Source of the DNA: Marixanthomonas sp963974425
GTDB lineage: Bacteria > Bacteroidota > Bacteroidia > Flavobacteriales > Flavobacteriaceae
Length of the DNA stretch: 64,000 bases
Reading direction: 5' to 3'
Assembly (NCBI RefSeq): GCF_963974425.1
Contig: NZ_CAXBCK010000009.1
Span: 1-64,000, forward strand
The position numbers were made by a program, and so were the translations under genes. The notes under the pieces were generated by a model, which saw nothing but the letters and a program-made list of their open reading frames with translations, ran no database searches and was not told where the DNA came from. This document shows, one piece after another, positions 1 through 9,741 of this stretch. How positions within the stretch are numbered: the first letter of the stretch is position 1; the number at the start of each line of letters is the position of its first letter.

Positions 1-571
1 GAGCCACAAGTTCTTTTCCAGTACCACTCTCCCCTTTTATAAAAATGGTAGCTTTATTATTCTTTACACGCTCGATAATTTGAATTATATCGTTTATTTT
101 TTCCGAAGAACCAATTATATCGCCATATGGTTCGCTGTCTTGATTGGCTGGTTTAGTTACAGCCGTTTCATTTGTAGAAATTTTTGGGTTGTTATTTGTA
201 TCGGCTTGTAACGTGCCATCCACAGCCGTTTTTAATTCATCTTTGGTGAAAGGTTTTGTGAGGTACGCCACCACACCAGATTTAATTGCGTTAAGCGAAT
301 CTTGTATAGAAGGATATCCAGTTACTACCAATTTGGGTAAATTTGGATAGTGTTCTGAAACAAATTTAATAAGTTCGAACCCATCAATTTCAGGCATTTT
401 CAGGTCGGTAATCAACAAATCGATTCGGGTATCACGCAAAATAGTGACTGCTTCTTTTACCGAAACAGCTCGATACGTATGAAAATTCCACGAACGTAAA
501 TGACGTTGTAACAATTCCAATATATCGATATCATCATCTACAATAAGTATGTTTTCACTGCGTAACTGCAT
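1..571 (-). CDS. sigma-54-dependent NtrC-family response regulator, C-terminal part outside window
   Basis: This is an incomplete gene: it starts at 571 and runs off the left edge, leaving about 190 codons. The N-terminus is a receiver domain with the acidic pair in ILIVDDD and the phospho-acceptor Asp at about residue 56 in DLLITDLKMP, followed by the conserved Lys in LTKPF. After a Thr/Asn-rich linker the AAA+ sigma-54 activator domain begins, ending at the Walker A motif GESGTGKE at the edge. It should activate sigma-54 promoters once phosphorylated by the kinase encoded just upstream, whose stop codon lies 3 bases before this start. The helix-turn-helix part is not visible, and the target genes are unknown. 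Confidence 0.9.
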   Translation of the reverse strand, partial: MQLRSENILIVDDDIDILELLQRHLRSWNFHTYRAVSVKEAVTILRDTRIDLLITDLKMPEIDGFELIKFVSEHYPNLPKLVVTGYPSIQDSLNAIKSGVVAYLTKPFTKDELKTAVDGTLQADTNNNPKISTNETAVTKPANQDSEPYGDIIGSSEKINDIIQIIERVKNNKATIFIKGESGTGKELVA

Positions 572-574
572 AGG

Positions 575-1654
575 TTATGATTTTGGAAGCCTAACGGTAA
601 AGGTAGCACCTTTGTTTTTATTATTTTCGGCCTTGATAGTTCCTTTATGGCTCAATACGATACCGTGCACCACGCTAAGGCCCAAACCTGATCCATCGCC
701 TGTGGGTTTTGTACTGAAAAAAGGTTGAAATATTTTCTCAAGATCTTTTTTAGGAAGTCCTGGACCTTCATCGGAAATTATAAGGGCATTTTCTGTTTCT
801 GTCTGAAATGCTTTAATAGTCACCAATCCATTTTTAGGCGAAAAGTAAATGGCGTTTATTATTAAATTGAATATAATCTGCGTTAACTGAATAGTATCGG
901 CTTTCAGCCACAATTCTTCTTCTTCAATTTTCACGACATATTTTACTTCTTCCTTACGAAAGGTAGCATCAAGCAAGCTAATGGCATCTCTAATATTGGG
1001 GACAATGTTTACTTTCTTCATTTCCTGAGGCATTTCGCAGGCAAAAAACATCAGTTTTTTTACTACCTCTCTAGAAAATATGGCGTTATGAATAATTTTA
1101 TCTAAATCACTTGAAACATTCTTTTCGTTTTTGAATTCATCTTTCAACAATTCAGCAAAACCTAGGATATTGGCCAATGGTGTATTTAATTCGTGAGCAA
1201 TTCCTGCTGTTATTTCGCCAATGATACTCAAACGATCGGCACGTTCCATTTGTCGTTTTAAAGAAGCTTCGTTCTCCTTAATTTCAATGCGTTCTAGTAA
1301 GTTTTCAATCTTTAGAGCTACATTGTCTAACAACTGCTGTTCCTCTCTTAAAAAAGCACTTTTATCAGCAGTTAAAGATGCTATTATTTTTCCATTAAGT
1401 TTGTTGAAAACCTTAATTTCGCTGCTGAGACCGACGTTTTCATCTACATTTCCCGTTTTAAAAGAGTTAATAGATGTTTCGATTGCTATTTCAGTATATT
1501 TAGGAAATTGAAAGGCTTTTTTTAAACTATTTGCAATTGCTTTTAAGGTTTCATCTAACTCTTCAACATTAGCACTGACGATAATTGATGATACTTCATA
1601 TAAACAAGTTAATTCTTTTATTCGTTCTTGTAAGGCTTCTTCTGTATGCGACAT
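575..1654 (-). CDS. soluble sensor histidine kinase
   Basis: 359 residues with no signal peptide or membrane segment, so a cytoplasmic sensor. Residues 1-125 look like a small GAF-like input region, then a coiled stretch, then the HisKA dimerisation domain with the phospho-acceptor His at about 154 in GIAHELNTPL. The HATPase domain follows, with the N box (IFNLIINAIYFSP), G1 DEGPGLP and G2 GSGLGLSVV. It is encoded directly before the NtrC-type regulator at 1-571, 3 bases apart, so the two form one two-component system. Downstream of the transhydrogenase genes it is separated by about 200 bases and probably has its own promoter. The signal is unknown. Confidence 0.92.
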   Translation of the reverse strand: MSHTEEALQERIKELTCLYEVSSIIVSANVEELDETLKAIANSLKKAFQFPKYTEIAIETSINSFKTGNVDENVGLSSEIKVFNKLNGKIIASLTADKSAFLREEQQLLDNVALKIENLLERIEIKENEASLKRQMERADRLSIIGEITAGIAHELNTPLANILGFAELLKDEFKNEKNVSSDLDKIIHNAIFSREVVKKLMFFACEMPQEMKKVNIVPNIRDAISLLDATFRKEEVKYVVKIEEEELWLKADTIQLTQIIFNLIINAIYFSPKNGLVTIKAFQTETENALIISDEGPGLPKKDLEKIFQPFFSTKPTGDGSGLGLSVVHGIVLSHKGTIKAENNKNKGATFTVRLPKS

Positions 1655-1858
1655 GTGCTAGATTTTAGAAGTTTAAAATTTCATTATCACCAAATGGTAT
1701 CGTGTTACAAAAACTAAGCTTTCTTCTATACTCTAAAAATAGGAAAAGTCTGTTGAGTAGCTGCCTAAATTAATAGAATAACCACGGCGACAGTTGTTTT
1801 TCAAAGAAAATTGAGGGAATTTTAAAACCGTTTGCTTTAAAAAGCAGCTATCATCTTA

Positions 1859-3247
1859 TTAAATTAATTTTAATTGATTGATTATATTTTGCAAAGAATC
1901 TTTAGCATCTCCAAACAATAAGTTACAATTGTCCATTCCAAACAAATCGTTTGAAACGCCTGCATACCCATTACTCATTCCTCGTTTCATCACCACTGTT
2001 TGCTTACTTTGATATGCTTTAACAATAGGCATCCCGTAGATAGGACTATCTTGATTGTTTTCTGCAGCTGGGTTTACCACATCGTTTGCCCCGATTATCA
2101 AGACCATATCGTAATGGGCCATATCGCCATTTACTTGATCCATTTCTTTTAAGTGTTCGTAATCTATATTTGCTTCAGCAAGTAACACATTCATATGTCC
2201 AGGCATTCTTCCTGCGACAGGGTGTATGATAAAATCTACTTGGGCATCTCTCTTTTCTAAAAGTTGTTGTAGTTGACCACAAAGATGTTGTCCTTGAGCC
2301 ACCGCAAGACCATATCCTGGGATTATTGCAATTTTATTGGCAAAAGATAGCTGCATAGCTGTTTCGGAAACGGTTGTTTCCTTTATATTTTGCGCTTTTG
2401 TATCTTCGGCTACTTTTCCTTTTTTAAATTTCCCCGCCAATACCTTAAGCAAAGAACGGTTCATCGCTCTACACATTAATAACGTCAATAGAATTCCTGC
2501 TGCGCCAACAAAAATACCACCCGCAATCATCGCTTTGTTACCATAGACAAAACCTGCCAAAGCGGTAGCAATACCAGTAATTGAATTTAGCAACGAAATT
2601 ACAACTGGCATATCGGCACCACCAATGGGCAATACAAATAAAACACCATACACCAACGCAATGAACGCCATTGCATACGCTAATATTTCAAAAGATATGG
2701 GTAGTACTCCTACGAAATATAAAATAGGCATCACAAAAAATAACACCAATAGGATTCTGGAACCTAAAACAACCATAACATGACGATTGTCTTTCGTTTT
2801 TCCGGCAAGTTTTCGATAGGCGACAACACTTCCTGAAGCTGCTACTGCTCCGGTAATCAACCCTAAAAGCAATAAAATTTGCATTCCTAAAAAGGAAGAA
2901 CTAAAGCCAGCTTGTTTTGCTTCAACAATTCCTAAAAGCATGGCACAACCACCTCCAGTTGCGTTAAATAAAGAAACCAATTGTGGCATGGCGGTCATTT
3001 CGACTTTGGAAGCCATAACTTTTCCACCTATTGTACCCAATAATATGGCAACAGCTATTATAATAAGGTTAACAGACGGGACGGTTTGAGTATTGAGCAT
3101 CCAAAAAGTGCATAATACAGCAATTATCATTCCCGTAGCTGCAATTAAATTACCAATTTTGGCGTGTTTTGGGGAACTCATAAACTTCAATCCACCTAAA
3201 AAAGAAACGGTGGCCAATAAATAGCCAACTTCAACTAATACATTCAT
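1859..3247 (-). CDS. pntB: NAD(P) transhydrogenase subunit beta
   Basis: 462 residues, the usual length for PntB. About nine hydrophobic helices fill residues 1-260 and form part of the proton channel. After a short linker comes the soluble NADP(H)-binding domain III, visible from about residue 305 in KIAIIPGYGLAVAQ, with GRMPGHMNVLLAEA, the NDVVNPAA motif, and KRGMSNGYAG near the C-terminus. With the alpha subunits it couples proton entry across the inner membrane to hydride transfer from NADH to NADP+, supplying NADPH. It is the third gene of the pntAA-pntAB-pntB operon, 6 bases after pntAB. Confidence 0.96.
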   Translation of the reverse strand: MNVLVEVGYLLATVSFLGGLKFMSSPKHAKIGNLIAATGMIIAVLCTFWMLNTQTVPSVNLIIIAVAILLGTIGGKVMASKVEMTAMPQLVSLFNATGGGCAMLLGIVEAKQAGFSSSFLGMQILLLLGLITGAVAASGSVVAYRKLAGKTKDNRHVMVVLGSRILLVLFFVMPILYFVGVLPISFEILAYAMAFIALVYGVLFVLPIGGADMPVVISLLNSITGIATALAGFVYGNKAMIAGGIFVGAAGILLTLLMCRAMNRSLLKVLAGKFKKGKVAEDTKAQNIKETTVSETAMQLSFANKIAIIPGYGLAVAQGQHLCGQLQQLLEKRDAQVDFIIHPVAGRMPGHMNVLLAEANIDYEHLKEMDQVNGDMAHYDMVLIIGANDVVNPAAENNQDSPIYGMPIVKAYQSKQTVVMKRGMSNGYAGVSNDLFGMDNCNLLFGDAKDSLQNIINQLKLI

Positions 3248-3253
3248 TTGAAA

Positions 3254-3550
3254 TTATTTTTTCGTGTTGAACATTTTTAACATTCGTCCTGTGACAAAAA
3301 AGCCACCCGAAATGTTCAAAGCACCTAGAAATACTGCGATTCCACCTAGGGTGAGAGTTATATAATTTGTTGGTGGAACTTGAAACATCATAATTACGGC
3401 ACCTACCATAATTACGCCACTAATGGCATTAGCCCCAGACATTAAAGGAGTGTGAAGAATGGCTGGAACGTTTGCTATCACTTCGATACCGATGAAAATA
3501 CAAAATATTACAAAGTAGATAATATCAAGATTGTTTTGGATAAATTCCAT
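3254..3550 (-). CDS. pntAB: NAD(P) transhydrogenase subunit alpha, membrane part
   Basis: About 98 residues with three hydrophobic helices (YFVIFCIFIGIEVIANVP, an Ala/Val/Met-rich helix and TLTLGGIAVFLGALNISGG). This is the short membrane subunit found where the alpha chain is split in two, as in Rhodospirillum-type enzymes. An upstream in-frame Met at 3565 would overlap pntAA by 14 bases. The Met at 3550 (MEFIQNN) leaves one base between the genes and matches where the family usually begins, so I prefer it. It forms the proton channel together with PntB. Confidence 0.92.
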   Translation of the reverse strand: MEFIQNNLDIIYFVIFCIFIGIEVIANVPAILHTPLMSGANAISGVIMVGAVIMMFQVPPTNYITLTLGGIAVFLGALNISGGFFVTGRMLKMFNTKK

Positions 3551-3551
3551 A

Positions 3552-4667
3552 TTATGCGAGTTCAAATTTATTGGTTAATAAAGGGTTTGTTATAGTTCCA
3601 TTGTCAATCACCTTACTCTTTTCTAACAATATATCGTCTTCTTTGGTTGATTGAATTAAGTATTTCAAGAAATTATAATAGTTTGTTGACAACAATTGTG
3701 ATGCAGATTGCGACACTTCCCTTGATAAATGCGAATTACCAACGATGGTCACATTATTGTAAACAATGGTTTCTCTGGCTTGGGTCATTTCGCAATTTCC
3801 GCCTTGCTCTGCTGCCATATCTATAATTACCGATCCTGATTTCATCGCTTCAATCGATCTTTTTTCGATCAATAAAGGTGCTTTTTTACCAGGTATATTT
3901 GCGGTACAGATAACTATATTAGCATTGCGTATGCGCTCGTGGATCAATTCTTTTTGTTTCTTCAGGTATTCTTCAGATTGGGTGACGGCATATCCGCCTG
4001 CATCCTTCGCTTCTTCGGCACCTTCCACTTCTACAAATTTGGCTCCAAGGCTCCTGACCTCTTCCCCAGCAGATTTTCGAACGTCGAAAGCTTCTACGAC
4101 AGCACCTAATCTTTTAGCTGTAGCAATAGCTTGTAGTCCAGCAACGCCCGCTCCTAACACCAATACCTTGGCAGGATTAAGCGTTCCGGCTGCTGTTGTA
4201 AACATTGGGAACGAACTGTTGTAATGAGAGATCGCTTTAAGCACAGCTTTATAACCTGCTATAGAAGCCATAGAAGATAAAACATCCATAGACTGCGCCA
4301 AGGTGGTTCGAGGTAATAAATCTAAGCTATAAACGGTGGTGTTTTTTTCTACATATTTTTCGGCTCGCTCCGGGTAGAACAACAAATTGAAAATCCCGAT
4401 CAAGACGTTTTGTTTTCCGTCCAATACAAGATCAGTCACCTCATTAATAGAAAGGATATAATCTGAATTATTTAAAACATTCTTCCGGGTTTGCAAACTT
4501 GCTCCCGCTTCTTCGTATTCGGTATCTGAAACTCCAAATCCTTCGCCCAGACCTTTTTCTACTTGAACATCTATTTCTAATAGTTGTGTTAGCTGTTTAA
4601 CTTCTTTAGGTAAAAAACAAATTCGAGTTTCGAATGCGGGTTCTTTGACCAAACCTATTTTTTTCAT
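3552..4667 (-). CDS. pntAA: NAD(P) transhydrogenase subunit alpha, NAD-binding part
   Basis: 371 residues, soluble, related to alanine dehydrogenase. The N-terminus begins MKKIGLVKEPAFETRICFLP, typical of the AlaDh/PNT N-terminal domain. The Rossmann NAD-binding loop is GAGVAGLQAIATAKRLGA, followed by the acidic residue of VEAFDVR that selects NAD over NADP. The RSLGAKFVEVEG and DMAAEQGGNCE segments are family signatures. This is domain I of the split transhydrogenase and the first gene of the three-gene operon. No TAnnTTTG box is obvious in the 370 bases upstream. Confidence 0.95.
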   Translation of the reverse strand: MKKIGLVKEPAFETRICFLPKEVKQLTQLLEIDVQVEKGLGEGFGVSDTEYEEAGASLQTRKNVLNNSDYILSINEVTDLVLDGKQNVLIGIFNLLFYPERAEKYVEKNTTVYSLDLLPRTTLAQSMDVLSSMASIAGYKAVLKAISHYNSSFPMFTTAAGTLNPAKVLVLGAGVAGLQAIATAKRLGAVVEAFDVRKSAGEEVRSLGAKFVEVEGAEEAKDAGGYAVTQSEEYLKKQKELIHERIRNANIVICTANIPGKKAPLLIEKRSIEAMKSGSVIIDMAAEQGGNCEMTQARETIVYNNVTIVGNSHLSREVSQSASQLLSTNYYNFLKYLIQSTKEDDILLEKSKVIDNGTITNPLLTNKFELA

Positions 4668-5041
4668 ATGTTTATTTCAGAATTAGATATAAAATTTAAA
4701 TTGAAGTGCGATAACACCACATCCTGTTTATAAAGATTATATCTTATTCAAGGGTCGTACCATGAGTAAACCTTTTGAAACAAATGCCAACAATAAACTA
4801 ACAGCCAGTTCTTTAACTTCAAATAATAAAAATATTCTTGTATTAGGGTCGAGTAATATGAACCCAGTCGGTACTTTTTGTACCAAATAAGTTAAAGTTA
4901 AATATAGAAAGTTATTTTTTCTGTGAACGCCATCGCTTTTCTGCGATTGAGTTTAATCTACTTAAGTGAATTGTTTATTCAGAATGAAAGTTCTTTTCAA
5001 AAAACTTCAAAAATTGTGGTATTAATAGAAACGACCAATCA
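4668..5041. other. intergenic region without a supported gene
   Basis: 374 bases between the divergent leader of pntAA and the 3' end of the TolC-like gene. It is AT-rich and contains one 42-codon open frame on the plus strand (4762-4890) with no recognisable features. No convincing terminator or promoter box was seen. The pntAA promoter should lie at the left end of the region. Confidence 0.5.
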
Positions 5042-6457
5042 TTAAATATTCCCTTGATAATACTCTAGAACCTTTACCCGAAGTGCATATTCATATTTTA
5101 CATTCGCTAGATTCGTTTCGGCATTGTCAAGATTGTTTTTGCTAATAATATATTCTACGCTATTAGAAACACCATTGTTAAACCCAATTTCATTAATTCG
5201 GAAAGATTCTTGATATGCTTTTACTTGATCTTGCAGAAGCTTATAGCGTTGAAAAGCTGTCTGCATAGCGCTATAAGATTGGTTTATTGACTGTTTAAGG
5301 TTCTGTTTAGTCAATTCGAAAGCTGTTTGGGCTTCTTCTTTTTTAATTTTTTCAAGAGCGACATTATTTTTAGCCCTAAAACCATTAAATATAGGAACAC
5401 TTACCGCTACTCCTATTGAAGAGTTCAAATTATTGTCAAATTGATCACGATACGGGATTTTACCACTTGTAAAGTTGATTTCTTCCGTGAAAATTGAATA
5501 GTCTTGATTATTTATAGTTACAAATTCACCAGTTTCCACAATACTGGTCCCCATTTCATTAAAAAGCCTTGCTGCGCTAGAATAATTTGTATTCAAATTG
5601 GCAAAAAAACTAATTTCTGGGATATATTGAGAACGTGCAACAGCAACTCCTTTCTCAGCCGCTTCCAAGCTTAAACCGCTTGCTTTAACCGTGGGGAAAA
5701 CTTGTAGTGCTTTTTCATAAACTTCTTGTGCCTTATGATTATAACCTTCGAAATCTAATTGTACATTTAAAGGAGCAACCGTTATAGCCTTATTTGTATT
5801 AACAAGAGTATTAAGGTTTATTAGTTCGTTTTCAAGTGTATTTTTATTTACTGCGATGTTTGCTGCATCCATCGCCAATTGTCCTTGGAGGTCACGATAT
5901 TCTGCGGGGTTTCCAGTTTCTTCTTCATATAAACTCTTTAATCTGTCCAACTGTCCTTGGGTAGTTTTTAATCGAGATTCAGCCAGTTTAACCAAATCTT
6001 GTGCATTCAATACTTGTAAGTATGTCAAGGTTACATTAAGTATTAAAGCTTGTTTAGCGGCTTCTACTTCCATTTCGGCAGATTCAAGGTTCAATTTTGC
6101 TTGTTTCCAACTGTTAATAAGCCTAAACCCGTTAAAAACTATTGCATCCAGCGCTAAACCTGCGTTTGAAAAAGTAAGTTCTTGGTTGATAATACCATTG
6201 GTAAAGGGATCGATACTCCGACCACTACTAACTCCTAAGTTATAAGATCCGTTGATGTTAGGCAATAAGGCGTTCTTACTTTGTTTAAAATTTACATCTT
6301 GTGTCTCTTTAGATAGCCGAGTTGTTTTAAGGTCAAGGTTGTTTTTTATAGCTAGATCGATGCATTCAGCAAGAGTATGTGCCGTTCTTTCTTCAGTTTG
6401 CGAAAAAAGAAACATGGTAGTTGCAAAATATAATGCTATGGAAAGTTTAAAAATCAT
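5042..6457 (-). CDS. TolC-family outer membrane efflux protein
   Basis: 471 residues with an N-terminal signal peptide ending near FLFSQ at residue 20. Two homologous OEP repeats follow, rich in heptad-like Leu/Ala/Asn/Gln segments (for example ALILNVTLTYLQVLNAQDLV and LKQSINQSYSAMQTAFQRYK), as expected for the alpha-helical periplasmic barrel, with short aromatic beta segments between. It should form the outer membrane exit duct for the MacA/MacB-like exporter encoded upstream on the same strand, and is the last gene of that operon, 26 bases after the ATPase gene. The exported substrate is unknown. Confidence 0.93.
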   Translation of the reverse strand: MIFKLSIALYFATTMFLFSQTEERTAHTLAECIDLAIKNNLDLKTTRLSKETQDVNFKQSKNALLPNINGSYNLGVSSGRSIDPFTNGIINQELTFSNAGLALDAIVFNGFRLINSWKQAKLNLESAEMEVEAAKQALILNVTLTYLQVLNAQDLVKLAESRLKTTQGQLDRLKSLYEEETGNPAEYRDLQGQLAMDAANIAVNKNTLENELINLNTLVNTNKAITVAPLNVQLDFEGYNHKAQEVYEKALQVFPTVKASGLSLEAAEKGVAVARSQYIPEISFFANLNTNYSSAARLFNEMGTSIVETGEFVTINNQDYSIFTEEINFTSGKIPYRDQFDNNLNSSIGVAVSVPIFNGFRAKNNVALEKIKKEEAQTAFELTKQNLKQSINQSYSAMQTAFQRYKLLQDQVKAYQESFRINEIGFNNGVSNSVEYIISKNNLDNAETNLANVKYEYALRVKVLEYYQGNI

Positions 6458-6483
6458 ATTATAAGTGATTGATGAATAGTTTT

Positions 6484-7152
6484 CTATTTACAGTCTTTTC
6501 GTCCATCTAGAAGGTGTATAATTCGCGAACCGTAAGATGCGTTGGCTTCAGAATGTGTAGCTTGAATAATCGTAACTCCTGCCTCGTTAAGCTCTTTAAA
6601 TAGTTGCATAATTTTTTCGCTTTGTTTCGAGTTAAGATTTCCTGTGGGTTCATCGGCCAAAATCAGTTTTGGTTTTGCAATCAAAGCACGAGCAATGCCT
6701 ACTAACTGTTGCTGTCCCCCGCTTAACTGACTAGGAAATAAATCCTTTTTACCTACAATATTAAATCGATCTAGCATATCAGCTACTAGTGCTTTTCGTT
6801 CAGCCGATTTTACATTTTTGTACAATAAAGGAGTTTCTATGTTTTCATACACAGTAAGCTCATCTATCAAGTGATAGGCCTGAAACACAAACCCAATGTA
6901 TTCTTTATACAATTTAGACCGGTATTTCTCTTTCATAGTGTGTACCGATTCATCTAGAAACGCATATTCCCCTTCCTGAAAATCATCGAGCATCCCAATA
7001 GCATTCAGCAACGTGGATTTACCAGACCCAGAAGGCCCCATAATGGTGATAAACTCACCTTCTTCAACTGTAAGGCTAATGTCATTTAGTAAAAAGACAC
7101 GCCTTCCACCTTGCGTGACCCATTTGTAAATATGGTTAAGTTGTAGTAACAT
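6484..7152 (-). CDS. ABC transporter ATP-binding protein (MacB/LolD type), second of two
   Basis: 222 residues. Walker A is GPSGSGKST at residues 39-46, the Q-loop is in FVFQAYHLIDELTVYEN, the signature is LSGGQQQLVG (the usual R after QQQ is replaced by L), and Walker B is LILADEPTGN, followed by the H-loop in IQATHSE. It is the nucleotide-binding subunit for FtsX/MacB-type permeases and energises mechanotransmission rather than classical transport. It follows the fourth permease gene by about 60 bases. It is clearly diverged from the other ATPase of the cluster at 17185-17877, so the two may serve different permease pairs. Confidence 0.94.
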   Translation of the reverse strand: MLLQLNHIYKWVTQGGRRVFLLNDISLTVEEGEFITIMGPSGSGKSTLLNAIGMLDDFQEGEYAFLDESVHTMKEKYRSKLYKEYIGFVFQAYHLIDELTVYENIETPLLYKNVKSAERKALVADMLDRFNIVGKKDLFPSQLSGGQQQLVGIARALIAKPKLILADEPTGNLNSKQSEKIMQLFKELNEAGVTIIQATHSEANASYGSRIIHLLDGRKDCK

Positions 7153-7211
7153 ATTGTATTATTTTTTTATGATTTTTATTCTGAAAGAAATAGCCGTAAG
7201 ATCTTATTTAG

Positions 7212-9629
7212 TTATTCCGCTTTTAAACTCTCAACCGGGTTCTTTATAGCAGCCTGTATCGTTCGGAAACTTATAGTAAACACGGCAATTATTAACGCTA
7301 TAGTACCAGCCATTAGGAAAATCCAAATAGTCAAGTCAATTCGATACGCATAATCTTGAAGCCATTGTGAAGTAGCATACCAAGCAATTGGTGTAGCAAT
7401 GATAAAAGCAATACCTACAAGTTTTAAGAAATCCTTGGTTAGTAAAAAAGTAATTGTAGATACACTGGCACCAACTACTTTCCGTATGCCAATTTCCTTT
7501 TGTCTTTGCGAAACCACCAATAATGAGATAGCAAAAAGACCAATGCAACTTAATATTATTGCCAAGATAGAACCACTAGAAATCATTGTTATCATAGTTC
7601 GTTCCTTTACCAAGGTTCTTTCTATATTTTCATCTAAAAAGGAGCCTAAAAACTCTGTATCTGGCTCAAGTCTATCCCAAGCTGCTTTTACAGTAGTAAA
7701 CGATTGAGCTAAGTTATCTGGCGCAACCTTAACATAAGCGTGATACAGTGGTTTTTTTGAATTCATAAAAAAGCTCATTGGCTCAATAGATTTATTCATG
7801 CTTTGAAAATTATAATCTTTGACCACTCCTATTACAGAAAACTGAATTGAATCGTTTAAAATGAATCGAATATTTAATGGATCTTCTTCTCCAAATTCTT
7901 TAACCATCGCCTCGTTTATAACTACCGAAAGACTATCTGCTGCATATTCTCTTTTAAAGGATCTTCCCTGCAAGAGCGGCATATCTAATGTTTGTGGATA
8001 ATCATAATCCACAAAAAGGAGGTTTGTTTTTACTTCACGACCTTTATATTCAAAACCCATAATACTTGTAGAAGTACTACCGTCCTTTCCAAGACCTAAA
8101 ATATTATTTGAAGCGGTAACACTCATAATATTGGGTTTTGTTAAAAGTTCATTTCGCATTAATTGCAACAACTGCTTACGGTCCTTTTTAGTTTTTAAAG
8201 GAAAGGCAATTACTTGTTCTTTATTAAATCCCAGGTCTTTGTTTCTCAGGTAGTTCAATTGTTCTCGCAATACTAAGGTGCTACTTATAAGTAAAATGGC
8301 AATACCAAACTGCACTACAATAAGAGCATTCCGCACCCGGTTTCTACCTGAAGTCTCCAGCTTCCCTTTCAATGCATGGAGAGTGCCTAGTTTACTCATT
8401 AAAAAAGCTGGATATCCACCAGCAATGAGCGTTATAAGTAATAAGGATATAATTAAGCCAATTATAATTGTTGGGGTTGCTACTAACTCAAATGATGCAC
8501 TAGTACGAAATAAAGTTTGAAAAGTATTTAGTAATGAAAAAGCCAATAATGCTCCCAAAATTACCGCGATACTAAAAATTAAGATGCTTTCTCCCCAAAA
8601 CTGGAAGAATAGTTGGGTTTTTCCTGCTCCTAAAGTTTTTCGCATTCCAATTTCACGAAGTCTTTGTGAGCCTTTAGCAATGCTCATATTTATAAAATTG
8701 ATGCTTGCAATAAACAAAATGAGAAACGCTATGCCTAATATCACATATTGTAGCGTTTTACTAACTTTTACCTCAGCGGCGTTTAAATCCGTAAAACTAA
8801 CGTCCTCAAATGGCAAAAGGTGTATCTGTCTGTATTGACCTTCTGCATTTGGTTTCGCACCATCCCGTTTAGCATTTGTTATATCATCTGTAAAATGAAG
8901 CGTTGAAAATTCTTGGGTAGATTTTTCAAATTTTCTGGGAGAAATACCCTCTGCTAATTGTAAATAAACAGGGTGATTATGTGCGTCCCAACGATCCTTT
9001 TTGCTTTTGTAAAATGAATCTGGTAAATCCATAAAATTAAAAATCGCCCCAAAACGTAAAGAACTTGCTTCAGGAAAGTCTTTTAAAATTGCTGATACCG
9101 TTACAGGCGTTTCTTTACCGTCACGTTTTATACTAATGGTTTTGCCGATGGCCTTTTCGCTACCAAATATTTTCTTTGCTGTTTCTTCTGTTAACGCAAC
9201 TGTTGATCTTTCTATTGGATTGTTTTTATTACCCTCTAAAATAGGAAAGGAGAAAATTTCAAAAAATTCTGGATCTGCCCAAGAAGAACCTATGCTCAGG
9301 GTTTTATTTTTATAGGTAAGAAGTGGTCCACCAGTTGCATAACGGGTTATTTTTTTTACACCGGGCACTTCACTTTTTAAGGCAGCTGCAAAAGGAATAG
9401 GATTGGCATCACTAGATTCTGGCCCTTTTGGGGTCTGAGAGGTAGTATATACTTGATAAATTGAACCTTTATTTTCGTGGAATTTATCGTATGATAATTC
9501 AAATAAGGCGTAGGTGCTTAGTAAAAAAGCAATTCCAAATGCTGTTGTTAAGCCAATAATATTTAGAACCGTAAAAGTTCTATCCTTCCAAAGGTTTCGT
9601 AAGGCGATTTTGAAATAATTTCTAAACAT
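7212..9629 (-). CDS. FtsX/MacB-type ABC permease, fourth in tandem
   Basis: 805 residues. A first membrane helix at about 20-42 is followed by a large periplasmic MacB_PCD-like domain. A cluster of three helices (about 290-420) carries the cytoplasmic-edge motif LREIGMRKTLGAGK. A second periplasmic domain comes next, then three C-terminal helices carrying QKEIGIRKVVGASV. This two-repeat FtsX layout (about 800 residues) is characteristic of the Bacteroidota paralogues. It shares the C-terminal tail (AIKNPVESLKAE) with its neighbours, pointing to tandem duplication. It is the most diverged of the four copies and the one nearest the second ATPase, so it may pair with it. Confidence 0.93.
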   Translation of the reverse strand: MFRNYFKIALRNLWKDRTFTVLNIIGLTTAFGIAFLLSTYALFELSYDKFHENKGSIYQVYTTSQTPKGPESSDANPIPFAAALKSEVPGVKKITRYATGGPLLTYKNKTLSIGSSWADPEFFEIFSFPILEGNKNNPIERSTVALTEETAKKIFGSEKAIGKTISIKRDGKETPVTVSAILKDFPEASSLRFGAIFNFMDLPDSFYKSKKDRWDAHNHPVYLQLAEGISPRKFEKSTQEFSTLHFTDDITNAKRDGAKPNAEGQYRQIHLLPFEDVSFTDLNAAEVKVSKTLQYVILGIAFLILFIASINFINMSIAKGSQRLREIGMRKTLGAGKTQLFFQFWGESILIFSIAVILGALLAFSLLNTFQTLFRTSASFELVATPTIIIGLIISLLLITLIAGGYPAFLMSKLGTLHALKGKLETSGRNRVRNALIVVQFGIAILLISSTLVLREQLNYLRNKDLGFNKEQVIAFPLKTKKDRKQLLQLMRNELLTKPNIMSVTASNNILGLGKDGSTSTSIMGFEYKGREVKTNLLFVDYDYPQTLDMPLLQGRSFKREYAADSLSVVINEAMVKEFGEEDPLNIRFILNDSIQFSVIGVVKDYNFQSMNKSIEPMSFFMNSKKPLYHAYVKVAPDNLAQSFTTVKAAWDRLEPDTEFLGSFLDENIERTLVKERTMITMISSGSILAIILSCIGLFAISLLVVSQRQKEIGIRKVVGASVSTITFLLTKDFLKLVGIAFIIATPIAWYATSQWLQDYAYRIDLTIWIFLMAGTIALIIAVFTISFRTIQAAIKNPVESLKAE

Positions 9630-9641
9630 AACTATTTATTT

Positions 9642-9736
9642 TTTGATTGGACTTCGATACAATTCTGAAATGCTTAGCTTTCGGAATCACTTAGCCACCT
9701 TTATTATAACTTCACTCAATTTTTAATTTCTAAATA
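9642..9736. repeat. intergenic spacer copy A with imperfect hairpin
   Basis: This spacer between permease genes closely matches copy B at 12150-12248 along its whole length. It contains the imperfect inverted repeat ATTCTGAAA...TTTCGGAAT around 9671-9700, whose arms still pair through one G-U. It looks duplicated together with the permease gene. The CTTCGAT...ACTTAGCCACC wording resembles the CTTCG...CTCAGTG REP-like repeats seen between genes of many flavobacteria (from memory). Confidence 0.6.
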
Positions 9737-9741
9737 CTGGA

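Noticed and set aside
4762..4890. 42-codon open frame in the gap after pntAA
   Set aside because: No signal, domain, coupling or composition evidence supports it.
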